A DNA stretch of 64,000 nt from Poriferisodalis sp965237655. Lineage in GTDB: Bacteria > Actinomycetota > Acidimicrobiia > Acidimicrobiales > Poriferisodalaceae. Position numbers and translations under genes: made by a program. Positions 16,920-24,357 of this stretch are shown one piece after another. Where the stretch lies: positions 1,426,001 through 1,490,000 of the forward strand of contig NZ_CBDEGB010000001.1 of NCBI RefSeq assembly GCF_965237655.1, given 5' to 3'. Positions within the stretch are counted from its first letter, which is position 1; each line of letters starts with the position of its first letter. A model generated the notes under the pieces. It did not search any database, was not told where the DNA came from, and was given only the letters and a program-made list of their open reading frames with translations.

Positions 16920-17812
16920 TTCTGCAGCGACAGAACGGCGTTGGCGACGCCTTCGAGTTCTTCGAACCAATCCTCGGGCTCACCGACCAGGATCGGCACG
17001 AACTTCGACGCGCCCACCTCGATGAAGCGCTGCAGTTGGTCCCTCAGGCCGTCCCAGCCGGTCGGGATGATCTCGCCTGGGTCGATGCCGGGGGCACGCC
17101 GTTCGAGGATTGCCTTGTATCCGGCGCTCATCTCGCCCTGGGTGTAGGGGACGAGGACGCCGAAGTGCTCAGGGTCGATCCAGCGCTCGTGTTCGTCGGC
17201 AGCCTCGTTCACGATCTTCCAGCCGGCGGCCGCGATGTCGGGTGTGCAGAACGACGGCAGCCATCCGTCGCCAAAGCGCCCGCAGCGGCGTAGCTCGACA
17301 TCCGCCGCTCCACCCAGCCAGATGTCCATGGGCTTCTGGGCCGGCTTGGGCGCCAGCGTCACGTCGTCGTAGTGGTACCAGTCACCGTGGTGAGTGACGG
17401 GCTCGTCCTCCCAGAAGCGCTTCAGCAACGGAAGGGCCTCGTTGAACATCTTCGCCCGCTGGCGTCGCTCGACGCCGAATGCGGCCTGCTCGTGCACATC
17501 GGCCACCCCCAGGCCGAACGCAGGCAGCAGGCGGCCGTCGGACAGCCGGTCCAGGCTGGCGAGCTCTTTGGCCAGCACGGCGAGGTTCCGGCCGGGCAGC
17601 ACGAGCACTGACATGCCGAACTTCATGCGCTTGGAGCGGCCTGCCGCATATGCGAGGCCCACGATCGGGTCGGGACATTCGCCGCCGAGCCGCTCGCTCA
17701 GCCACAAGGAGTCGAAGCCCAAGTCCTCCAGCGCGTCCACGAACGGGTCGAAGGTGGCATGGTCGTTGGTGAAGCTGCGCGTGCCTAGCCCGAAGCCGAT
17801 GCGGATTTTCAT
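16916..17812 (-). CDS. LLM class F420-dependent oxidoreductase
   Basis: A 298-residue luciferase-like oxidoreductase, second of three in the window and not a recent copy of the others. MKIRIGFGLGTR opens the first strand; LGFDSLWLSERL, MSVLVLPGRNLAVLAKELASL, LSDGRLLPAFGLG and DIWLGGAADVELRRCGRFGDGWLP are family landmarks. It probably transfers hydride from reduced F420 to an unknown substrate. ATG 17812 is preferred to the GTG at 17821 because a TAGCGT box lies 7 nt before the ATG and overlaps the GTG. The last bases CTAG are shared with the preceding convergent gene. Confidence 0.87.
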   Translation of the reverse strand: MKIRIGFGLGTRSFTNDHATFDPFVDALEDLGFDSLWLSERLGGECPDPIVGLAYAAGRSKRMKFGMSVLVLPGRNLAVLAKELASLDRLSDGRLLPAFGLGVADVHEQAAFGVERRQRAKMFNEALPLLKRFWEDEPVTHHGDWYHYDDVTLAPKPAQKPMDIWLGGAADVELRRCGRFGDGWLPSFCTPDIAAAGWKIVNEAADEHERWIDPEHFGVLVPYTQGEMSAGYKAILERRAPGIDPGEIIPTGWDGLRDQLQRFIEVGASKFVPILVGEPEDWFEELEGVANAVLSLQN

Positions 17813-17819
17813 GGCACCC

Positions 17820-17825
17820 ACGCTA
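17820..17825 (-). promoter_or_regulatory. -10 box TAGCGT, leaderless start of 17812
   Basis: TAGCGT is followed by 7 nt and ATG 17812; it contains the alternative GTG codon, which therefore is unlikely to be used. Confidence 0.5.
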
Positions 17826-17942
17826 GGGCACTATGCCCGTGTCAGGCCCGGGCAACTTTCTATTCGCACTTCCCATTCGAACTTCACAGGGCCGTACGCT
17901 CAGGCACTGGAGTCCCACCCCAGCACCAGAACAGGAATGTCG

Positions 17943-18737
17943 ATGAGTGAGACCGCAGCGAACGGGCAGATCGACCTGACCTCGCCGTTCCGGCTGGATG
18001 GGCAGGTGTGCCTGGTGACGGGCGCATCGAGCGGCTTCGGCGTGCGGTTCGCCGAGGTGTTCGCGGCAGCGGGGGCCAAGGTGGTGGTGGCTGCCCGGCG
18101 AGCGGATCGGCTTGAAGCGCTGGCCTCGCAGCTGCCAGACGCGCTGGCGATCTCCTGCGATGTCGGCGACGACGACGCCTGCCGCGATCTTGTCGCACGG
18201 ACCGTTGACCACTACGGGCAGGTCGACGTACTGGTCAACAACGCCGGTGTGAGCGATGCCATCAACCCTGGAGAACAGGCCGACGTCGAGAGCTTCCGGC
18301 ACGTCGTCGACATCAACCTGAACGCGTGCTTCCTGCTGGCCGGGCTCGCCGCCGCCGACATCATCGGCCGGGAGGCCACCGGCAGCATCATCAACGTGGC
18401 TTCGGTGCACGGCCATGTGGCATCGGCCCCGAACCTGCAGCCCGCGTATGCGGCGTCCAAGGCGGGCCTGGTCAATCTCACGCGCGACCTTGCCGTGCAA
18501 TGGGCCACTCGGGGCGTGCGGGTCAACGCTTTATGCCCTGGCTATTTCGAGACTGAGCTGACGGCGCCGATGTTCGATGACGACCGTTCGATGGCCTGGA
18601 TCAGCCGCAACTCCCCGATGCGGCGACCCGGCGCGCCGCACGAGCTCGACGGCGCGCTGCTGTTCCTGGCCAGTGACGCCAGCAGTTACGTCACGGGCAG
18701 TTCGCTGATGGTGGACGGGGGCTGGACCGCCCGATGA
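17943..18737 (+). CDS. SDR family oxidoreductase
   Basis: A 264-residue classical short-chain dehydrogenase/reductase. Cofactor motif TGASSGFG lies near residue 27, NNAG near residue 98, catalytic Ser in IINVASVHGH, and the YxxxK pair in YAASKAG, followed by RVNALCPGYFETEL and a C-terminal YVTGSSLMVDGGW. These enzymes interconvert alcohols and ketones with NAD(P); the AARR after the second strand would fit NADP preference. The second of two closely spaced ATGs (17943) is chosen because AGGA at 17933-17936 then has a 6-nt spacer. Adjacent genes give no pathway clue. Confidence 0.9.
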   Translation: MSETAANGQIDLTSPFRLDGQVCLVTGASSGFGVRFAEVFAAAGAKVVVAARRADRLEALASQLPDALAISCDVGDDDACRDLVARTVDHYGQVDVLVNNAGVSDAINPGEQADVESFRHVVDINLNACFLLAGLAAADIIGREATGSIINVASVHGHVASAPNLQPAYAASKAGLVNLTRDLAVQWATRGVRVNALCPGYFETELTAPMFDDDRSMAWISRNSPMRRPGAPHELDGALLFLASDASSYVTGSSLMVDGGWTAR

Positions 18738-18777
18738 CCCTCACGCCCCGAGGGAGCCCGCGACGCTGGAGCGCACC

Positions 18778-19365
18778 TTGAGCTGGCTGGACATGTCGAG
18801 ACTGCGAGTCGGGGCGGCCGCATTGGTCGCAGCATTCGGCGGCGGCATGTGGTGGGCATCGGGCCGCCGCCGCCGTACGTGGCATACCGATGCGCTGACC
18901 GGCGTTGCCACACGCGAAGGGGCGCTTCGTCACCTGCGTTCTGAGTTGGTTCGCTCGGCGCGTACCGGCCGGGTGGTGGGTGTGGCGTTCTGCGACGTCG
19001 ATGCTTTCAAACTTGTGAACGACCAGCATGGCCATCTCGCTGGCGATCTCGTGCTCGTCACGGTGGCGCAGTGCATCCGTGACGCAGTGCGACCCTCCGA
19101 TGTCGTGGCCCGTGTCGGCGGGGACGAATTCGTGGTCGTGTGCGGCGGCCTGCGCAGCTCTGAGGACATGGGGGTCGTCACCGAGCGCCTGCATGCGGCG
19201 CTGGACTGCGCCTCCGCAGGGGGCGACGCCTCCAACCCGCTGTACGAGATGAGTGTCACCGTCAGCATCGGCAGCGCGACTGGCCGCGGCGGCGACGCGA
19301 CGCCCGGGGCGTTGATTCACGCAGCCGACCGGTCGATGTATCGCCAGAAGGGCCGGCGGCCCTGA
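18778..19365 (+). CDS. Small membrane-anchored diguanylate cyclase (GGDEF)
   Basis: A 195-residue protein made of one short hydrophobic N-terminal segment (VGAAALVAAFGGGMWW) and a single GGDEF domain. The active-site motif RVGGDEFVVV is intact, the metal-binding Asp is in CDVDAFKLVND, and RPSD five residues before GGDEF matches the product-inhibition I-site, so it should make cyclic-di-GMP and be feedback inhibited. No sensor domain is attached, so regulation must come from expression or partners. The called start is TTG 18778; ATG 18793 is an alternative that keeps the membrane segment. Confidence 0.85.
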   Translation: MSWLDMSRLRVGAAALVAAFGGGMWWASGRRRRTWHTDALTGVATREGALRHLRSELVRSARTGRVVGVAFCDVDAFKLVNDQHGHLAGDLVLVTVAQCIRDAVRPSDVVARVGGDEFVVVCGGLRSSEDMGVVTERLHAALDCASAGGDASNPLYEMSVTVSIGSATGRGGDATPGALIHAADRSMYRQKGRRP

Positions 19366-19447
19366 CCGCGCCCACGCCGTCACGGACCACACACGGCGCC
19401 CGACCAGGTCACACGTTGTGTCACAGCGAGGTGACACACTCGCTCCC

Positions 19448-19592
19448 GTGGCGACGAGAGGCGAGCTGAGCGCAGACGATCCAGTCTTCGTTGAACTGGC
19501 TAACGAATTGCTCCATTGGCACGGCACCGCGGCACACGAGGACAACATCCGGTCCGCAGTGCGCAACTTCCTAGTAGGGACTGGCCTTGCTC
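19448..19592 (+). pseudogene. 5' fragment of a gene interrupted by insertion sequences
   Basis: From GTG 19448 the frame reads MATRGELSADDPVFVELA, then NELLHWHGTAAHEDNIRSAV and RNFLVGTGLA, a well-formed protein N-terminus, and then meets the left end of the first IS element. After removing that element the frame continues across 21109-21136 as HGPLREFC before the second element. It recalls the N-termini of large restriction-modification type proteins (Eco57I-like), but that is memory-based and weak. The probable C-terminal end of the same or another gene lies at 22849-22933. Confidence 0.45.
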
Positions 19593-19675
19593 TGCGTCTG
19601 ATTTCGCCGCGGAGAGTGTGTGGGGAAATGATCCGAGTCTGATTGTGTTCTCGCTGAAGCGTGAAGGAGCATCAG

Positions 19676-20007
19676 ATGACTGTCAGCGAGGGGCGGCGCC
19701 GTCCCAAGAGGCTGTCTGCGGAGACGAAGTGGGAGATCTATTTGCAGGTCACGAGCGGGGAGATCACCCAAGCCGACGCGGCCCGGAGGTGGGGGGGGGG
19801 GGGGTCGATGTGTCGACGGTCATCACCATCGGCCGAACGGTGAAGGACGCGGCGCTGGCTGCTTTGGCCCGCAAGCCGGGGCGGCCGGCCGCCGAGCGGA
19901 ACTGGGAGCTCGAAGCGGCCCAGGCGGAGATCGGCCAGCTCACCGATGCGGTCAAGGCCCAGGCGATCGAGTTGGCCATTGTCCGGGGAAAATTCGGCTG
20001 GGACTGA
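19676..20007 (+). pseudogene. Transposase OrfA of IS element A, frame broken in a 14-G run
   Basis: Helix-turn-helix half of the transposase. ATG 19676 with AAGGAG 6 nt upstream opens MTVSEGRRRPKRLSAETKWE, continuing to QADAARRWG. A run of 14 G at 19791-19804 then breaks the frame; VDVSTVITIGRTVKDAALAA and the leucine-zipper-like tail continue one frame over to the stop at 20005-20007. Runs of 6, 9, 12 or 15 G would restore reading. The region therefore needs slippage, or is mis-sequenced, or is dead. GGGGAAAATTC before the stop probably served the -1 frameshift into OrfB. Confidence 0.7.
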
Positions 20008-21063
20008 ACGGGCCCGTCCCGGCGAGAGTCCCCGCCGAGGTCAAGGAACTGGTCCTCAACACCGTCGACGACGCTGTTGCCGCGGGGTTCTCGCACATGT
20101 GGGCTGCGGGCGTGTGGCAGGTCTGCGACGACCGGGTTCATCGCTGGCGGGCCCGCCGACGTGAGCTGGGCACGCTCAGCGACCTCGCCCCGGGCGGTGC
20201 GCCGGTGCACGCCTTGCTGGCCGATGAGATCGCGGAGATCCTCGCTGTCGCTGAGGAGTGGGGACCCGTCGACAGGTCGCATCGCAAGCTCGCCCACCGC
20301 GGTTCCTATGCGGGCCGGGTGTGGGTGGCCCCCTCGACGTTGCGGCGTGTTCTCGCTGCCCACGGGCTTGTGCTGCCCGAACAGCCGCCGATGCCGCGGC
20401 GGCCCATGACGCCGTGGCCCCGCTGGCTGGTCTGCCGAACCGAACCGGATCCGGGTCTGGGACGTCACCCGCTTCGGGCGGGCCCGGCGCTGCGTGTTCG
20501 CCATCGTCGACATGGTCTCGCGCTGCTGGATCGCCACCCTGGTCTCGACCGAGGAGACCTCCACCCAGGTGCGCGTCGTGTTCGACCAGGCGCTGATCGC
20601 CCAAGGTCTCGACGAGCTGCTCACCGACGACCGCCTCGACCTCGACACCGACGACCCCGACCGGCCGATCCTGCTCGCCGTGTCCGACAACGGCCCGGCC
20701 ATGACCAGCCACGACACCCGCGCCTACATGGCGATGATGGCCATCGCCCAGCACCCCCGCCGACCCCACACCCCCACCGACCAGGCCTGGATCGAGAGCT
20801 TCTTCGGCCACATCAAGCACGAATGGCCCCACCTCAACGAGATCACCGACCCGGCGCTGCTCGACACAGAGCTGGCACGCATCCAGATCGACTACAACGA
20901 AGTCCGGCTGCACGAAGCGATCGGCTACCTCACCCCCAACGACGAACACCACCAACGAGGACAAGCAATCCGCGAGGCCCGCCGGCAAGGCCTCCAACGA
21001 GCCCGAACACGACGGCTCGACCACAACCGCCAAACCACCACCAACCCCGAGAACACAGCATGA
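19989..21063 (+). pseudogene. Transposase OrfB of IS element A, frameshifted
   Basis: Catalytic half, an RNase H-like integrase core. The first part (GPVPARVPAEVKELVL to HGLVLPEQPPMPRRP) is in one frame; between about 20415 and 20440 an extra base moves the rest (PNRIRVWDVTRFGRARRCVF) to another. All three acidic residues remain readable: Asp in VWDVT, Asp in VSDNGPA, Glu in AWIESFFGHIKHEWPH. The end matches element B closely in layout (RLHEAIGYLTPNDEH). As written it cannot make a full-length transposase. Confidence 0.7.
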
Positions 21064-21216
21064 CTTGGTTCATTACCCAGCCCATCTCCGCGGAAGACTC
21101 AGACACACCTCACGGGCCGCTGCGCGAGTTCTGTGTTGAGGCTGATTTCGTGTCGTTGTTTGGGGTTGTTTTCAGCCAGCATGGGAGGGTTCTCGATCGA
21201 GCCTTGAGGAGGCCCG

Positions 21217-21543
21217 TTGAGCTATCAGCCTGCCAAGAAGAGGAAGCGGTTTTTGGCGCCGCAGGAGAAGTACGAGATCTGGATGCAGCTCGTGCGCGGG
21301 GAGATCACGGTCGCGGAGGCGGCCGGGAGTGCCGGGGTGGATCGCTCGACGATCGCGAAGCTGCGCGAGGTCGCCCGGCAGGGCGCGCTCGATGCGTTGG
21401 CGGCGTCGCGTCCTGGGCGTCGGGACTCGGTGCGCGATGTGGAGCTGGAACAGGCTCGGGCCGAGGCGGAGCGTCTTCGTGCGGCGTTGGCGGAGATGGC
21501 GGTGCGGCTGACGCTGTTGGAGGGAAAAGGGCATTGGGGCTGA
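21217..21543 (+). CDS. Transposase OrfA of IS element B
   Basis: A 108-residue helix-turn-helix protein (QEKYEIWMQLVRGEITVAEA, then GVDRSTIAKLREVARQGALD) followed by a heptad-like region (LEQARAEAERLRAALAEMAV) typical of IS3 OrfA. The start is TTG 21217, supported by GAGGAGG 4 nt upstream. It ends GKGHWG, matching the GKFGWD end of element A. AAAAGGG at 21525-21531 just before the stop is the likely -1 slippage site producing the OrfAB fusion transposase. Confidence 0.75.
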   Translation: MSYQPAKKRKRFLAPQEKYEIWMQLVRGEITVAEAAGSAGVDRSTIAKLREVARQGALDALAASRPGRRDSVRDVELEQARAEAERLRAALAEMAVRLTLLEGKGHWG

Positions 21544-22610
21544 GCGGCCGGGTCCCTGCCAGGGTGGACGCGGCCGACAAGGCAGCACTGCTGGGCCTGG
21601 TCGGGCGCGCTGAGGCCGCGGGATGGAGCACCGGTGCTGCATGCGGGGGCTTGGAGCTGTCGGTGCGTCGCGTCCAGCGGTGGCGGCGCCGTGTCGCCGA
21701 CGGCTCGGGCCTCGACGGCTCAGCGCCGGGCGGGAACCCGTCCCATGGGCTGACCCCGCACGAGGAAGACGAGATCGTGGCGGTGTTCGACGAATGGGCC
21801 GACATCGACCGGTCGCATCGCAAGCTCGCCCACCGCGGGTCGTGGCTGGGCCGCTTCTGGGCCGACCCGTCCACGGTGCGGCGTGTGCTGGAACGCCGTG
21901 ACCTGCGCTTTCGCGGCCCCAAGCGCAGCCCGCGCGTTGCCCGGCGGCCGTGGCCGGCGTGGGCCGAGTCGGCCCCGAACCGGATCTGGACCTGCGACAC
22001 GACCCACTGGCCGCGCGCCCAGGCAGCCACGACAGTGATCTGCGACGTGATCTCGCGCAAGTGGATCGCCGACATCACCTCCCGGGACGAGACCAGCATC
22101 GAGGTCCAGGCCGTGTTCGGCCGGGCCCTGCGCTGGGAGGGCATCGAAGACGTCATCGACGAGCGCAACCCCGACGCACTGAGATGGGACCCCGACAGCG
22201 ACGACATCCCGGTGCTGCTCGTGCTGTGCGACAACGGCCCCCAGACGGCCTCGGGATCGACACGGGAGTTCATGGCCCTGTGCTGGCTCGCCACCCACTA
22301 CCGCCGGCCCGGCACACCCACCGACCAAGCCTGGACCCAGAGCCTGTTCGGGCACCTCAAAATCGAGCAGCCCCACCTGGAGCTGATCAGCGACATCGAC
22401 GTGCTGCGCGCCGAGCTCGAACACCAGCGCAACCACTACAACACCGTCCGCCTTCACGCCGGCATCGGCTACCTCACCCCCGACCAGGAACACAACGGCC
22501 ACGCCGACACGGTGCGCGCAGCCCGACGCCACGGCCTCGACCGCGCACGCGAACAACGCATCGCATACCATCACAACCGACAATCACAAGAACCCGACCA
22601 TGCTGGCTAA
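21534..22610 (+). CDS. Transposase OrfB of IS element B, catalytic Glu replaced by Gln
   Basis: Integrase-core half of the transposase, complete in one frame and in -1 register to OrfA, so it would be made mainly as an OrfAB fusion; TTG 21534 is only a nominal start. HTH-like GWSTGAACGGLELSVRRVQR precedes DRSHRKLAHRGSWLGRFW and the core. Asp residues are in WTCDTTHW and VLCDNGPQ, but the third acidic position, which is Glu in AWIESFFG of element A, reads AWTQSLFG here. A DDQ triad should not support transposition. Confidence 0.75.
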   Translation: MGLSGRVPARVDAADKAALLGLVGRAEAAGWSTGAACGGLELSVRRVQRWRRRVADGSGLDGSAPGGNPSHGLTPHEEDEIVAVFDEWADIDRSHRKLAHRGSWLGRFWADPSTVRRVLERRDLRFRGPKRSPRVARRPWPAWAESAPNRIWTCDTTHWPRAQAATTVICDVISRKWIADITSRDETSIEVQAVFGRALRWEGIEDVIDERNPDALRWDPDSDDIPVLLVLCDNGPQTASGSTREFMALCWLATHYRRPGTPTDQAWTQSLFGHLKIEQPHLELISDIDVLRAELEHQRNHYNTVRLHAGIGYLTPDQEHNGHADTVRAARRHGLDRAREQRIAYHHNRQSQEPDHAG

Positions 22611-22644
22611 ACCCACCCAAAAAAGCGACATTAAGTCAGACACA

Positions 22645-22836
22645 CGTCAGTTCGTGCTCAACAACTCCGACCACCCCAACCACACCGTGCTCACCCGCGC
22701 GCTGCACGCCCACCTGCGCTGGCGCAACGCCAACAAACGCTCCCCCGAACTGCTCGCAGCCCAACGACGCGAACGAGCCAGAGTCCGAGCCGAAAAACAA
22801 CAACGATGGGGCCGACCCGCCAAAGCAGCCGCATGA
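22645..22836 (+). pseudogene. C-terminal fragment of another transposase
   Basis: Directly after the right end of element B an open frame reads RQFVLNNSDHPNHTVLTRAL, then HAHLRWRNANKRSPELLAAQ, and ends in the basic RRERARVRAEKQQRWGRPAK and a TGA. Ending and composition look like the C-terminus of an actinobacterial transposase (the LRWRN...RRERAR pattern), family not assigned. No start or catalytic core is present, so this is the stump of a third element cut by element B. Confidence 0.5.
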
Positions 22837-22848
22837 CCAAAGCGCGCA

Positions 22849-22933
22849 AACGTTTGTGGTCACAGCACTAGAGAACTCCGACGAGGGAGCGACGGTCGAG
22901 AACGCAGTAGTCAGGGTGCTCGACGGCGGCTGA
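22849..22933 (+). pseudogene. 3' fragment of an interrupted gene
   Basis: The frame FVVTALENSDEGATVENAVV ending RVLDGG and TGA at 22931-22933 has normal coding character but no start of its own. It may be the C-terminus of the gene whose N-terminus lies at 19448-19592; the middle would have been lost when the IS elements accumulated. That pairing is an inference from position only. Confidence 0.35.
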
Positions 22934-22934
22934 C

Positions 22935-23426
22935 CTAGACGAGGGCGGGAGTGCCTTCGAAGCTGCCCGGGTCCTCAGCGGTCGGCAGAACCGGCCGAGC
23001 TCGCCAGTCCATGACCTCTTCCACGCCGTTGATCACCGTCAACCATTCGTCGGCGTCCCAGCCCTGGGCCGAGCCGAGCACGCTGGCGTCCTGGGCAAGG
23101 TGCACGAGGGCCGGCACACGCTCAAGGCCGAGCGAACGCACGAACTCGCGCTCGGGGTCCAGCAGTACGAGATGCTCGTCGGCGAAGCGGCCTAGGAAGG
23201 TGCGAGCGCCCTCCGCATCGCTGCACACCACGAACGCGCAGCGGACGTCGGCTTCCTCGTAGACCAAGAACAGCCGCGACGCGGTGGGCAGGATCCAACC
23301 GCTCTGGTGCGTGAAGGGATCGATGACGACGGCCAACAAGTTGAACACCACCAGCCATTCGCCCAGCGTGTGGGCGTGGCCGCTGAGTGTCTCGAGCTTG
23401 ATGTCGGCAGATGCACCAGCTTGCAC
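22935..23426 (-). CDS. Thioredoxin-fold (redoxin-like) protein without catalytic cysteines
   Basis: A 163-residue protein whose pattern fits the AhpC/TSA-like thioredoxin fold: VVFNLLAVVIDPFTHQSGWI in place of the CxxC or peroxidatic region, RCAFVVCSDAEGARTFLGRF, EHLVLLDPEREFVRSLGLE and VPALVHLAQD with the cis-Pro. The peroxidatic position is not Cys, so redox catalysis of the usual kind is unlikely. It seems to be a conserved actinobacterial family of unknown function. GTG 23426 is the first start after which homology-like sequence begins. It follows the eIF2B-like gene on the same strand, close enough to be co-transcribed. Confidence 0.65.
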   Translation of the reverse strand: MQAGASADIKLETLSGHAHTLGEWLVVFNLLAVVIDPFTHQSGWILPTASRLFLVYEEADVRCAFVVCSDAEGARTFLGRFADEHLVLLDPEREFVRSLGLERVPALVHLAQDASVLGSAQGWDADEWLTVINGVEEVMDWRARPVLPTAEDPGSFEGTPALV

Positions 23427-23496
23427 GGCAGGCAAACTACCGCGCCCGCCCGGCTTGGCCACGGTTGGCGTGGCCGAATGAGCGACTTGCCGGTAT

Positions 23497-24288
23497 TCAG
23501 ATCGCCGGACGGAGCAGTTCGGCAGCGAGGGGGCAATCGGCGCGCTGCCAGCCTGACGCAGGCTCGACGCCTTCAGGGCCGACGACGTGACTGAACAGGC
23601 CGAGCGGCACGACCTCCTCATCGCATTCCCACGGCTCCTCAGCGACGGAGCTTGCGGCTGCCTCGAAGAACTGCTGCGGCAGCGCCCGACCCATTCCGAT
23701 CGCGCACCAGACCTGCACGCCCGAGACGTACCCGATCGCAGCCGCAGCGTGCGAACCGCTCGCGGCGATGACCGCGTCGGGCCCGGCAGCGGCAGCTTCG
23801 GTGACGATCACATCGGCGGTGGAGCATGCGGCGGCCAATCCCGTGAGCGGAACGTCGATGACGTCACAGCCACGCCCGGCCAATCGCCGCGCCAAGCCGG
23901 CTCCTTCGCCGTAGGCGTCGATGATCCGTATGGTCACGTCGGATCGTCGCCCGAGCCCTTCGGCGGCAAGGTCGGGCCAGCCCAACAGGCACACCGCGGC
24001 GTTGGCGGGCAGCGCGTCGGCTGCATGGTCGGCGGTGGCATCGGCGCGCAGCTCGGACACGAACTCACGAGCAGCCCGATACGGCTGTGCAGATGCGCAC
24101 ACCCGGGCTGTCATCGACCAGAGCGCCCCGGCAATCGGGTACTTGTCGAGAATGCGGCGGCACACGGTGACCAGCTCCAGCGGGTCCGACGACAAAGCGC
24201 CCAACGCTGAAGCGGTCTCGCGCACCAGCACGTCCTGGGACAGGTCGCCCGCCCGTGCGACGTAGCGCAGGTGCTCGATGGGGTGCAC
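23497..24288 (-). CDS. eIF2B-related (NagB/RpiA-fold) protein
   Basis: A 263-residue protein that resembles the initiation-factor-2B alpha/beta/delta-related family: an N-terminal helical part (HPIEHLRYVARAGDLSQDVL, then VRETASALGALSSDPLELVT) and a C-terminal sugar-isomerase-like part with IRIIDAYGEGAGLARRL, DVIVTEAAAAGPDAVIAASG and VWCAIGMGRALP. Bacterial members act on ribose phosphates or are uncharacterised; no substrate can be named here. The GTG start at 24288 is supported by a TAGCTT box 6 nt upstream. It is the first gene of a two-gene minus-strand unit with the redoxin-like protein. Confidence 0.65.
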   Translation of the reverse strand: MHPIEHLRYVARAGDLSQDVLVRETASALGALSSDPLELVTVCRRILDKYPIAGALWSMTARVCASAQPYRAAREFVSELRADATADHAADALPANAAVCLLGWPDLAAEGLGRRSDVTIRIIDAYGEGAGLARRLAGRGCDVIDVPLTGLAAACSTADVIVTEAAAAGPDAVIAASGSHAAAAIGYVSGVQVWCAIGMGRALPQQFFEAAASSVAEEPWECDEEVVPLGLFSHVVGPEGVEPASGWQRADCPLAAELLRPAI

Positions 24289-24294
24289 GCGCCG

Positions 24295-24300
24295 AAGCTA
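24295..24300 (-). promoter_or_regulatory. -10 box TAGCTT, leaderless start of 24288
   Basis: TAGCTT is followed by CGGCGC and the GTG at 24288, a 6-nt gap, with no Shine-Dalgarno sequence. Confidence 0.5.
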
Positions 24301-24357
24301 TCCCGTACCGGCGAACGGGTCCGCTGCGTACTCGGTGCGGGCGCTCAGCGGCCCGGC

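Larger units (their letters stand above)
19593..21107 (+). mobile_element. IS3-like element A
   Basis: About 1.5 kb bounded by imperfect ~34-bp terminal inverted repeats: the left end starts TGCGTCTGATTTCGCCGCGG and the inverted right end reads TGTGTCTGAGTCTTCCGCGG. Termini TG...CA and an OrfA/OrfB arrangement in frames 0/-1 fit the IS3 family. A CTC triplet before 19593 and at 21109-21111 may be a short target duplication. The element appears defective, since both transposase frames contain indels. Confidence 0.75.
21137..22644 (+). mobile_element. IS3-like element B
   Basis: About 1.5 kb, related to but clearly diverged from element A and lying only 29 bp beyond it in the same orientation. 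Left end TGAGGCTGATTTCGTGTCGT and inverted right end TGTGTCTGACTTAATGTCGC form the terminal repeats. No matching target duplication is evident: the right end joins a fragment of yet another transposase, which suggests a deletion or nested insertion on that side. Confidence 0.75.

Noticed and set aside
20097..22610. Single 837-codon frame spanning both IS elements
   Set aside because: It joins part of element A OrfB, out-of-frame sequence and element B OrfB by chance; the element boundaries and catalytic motifs show two separate transposases.
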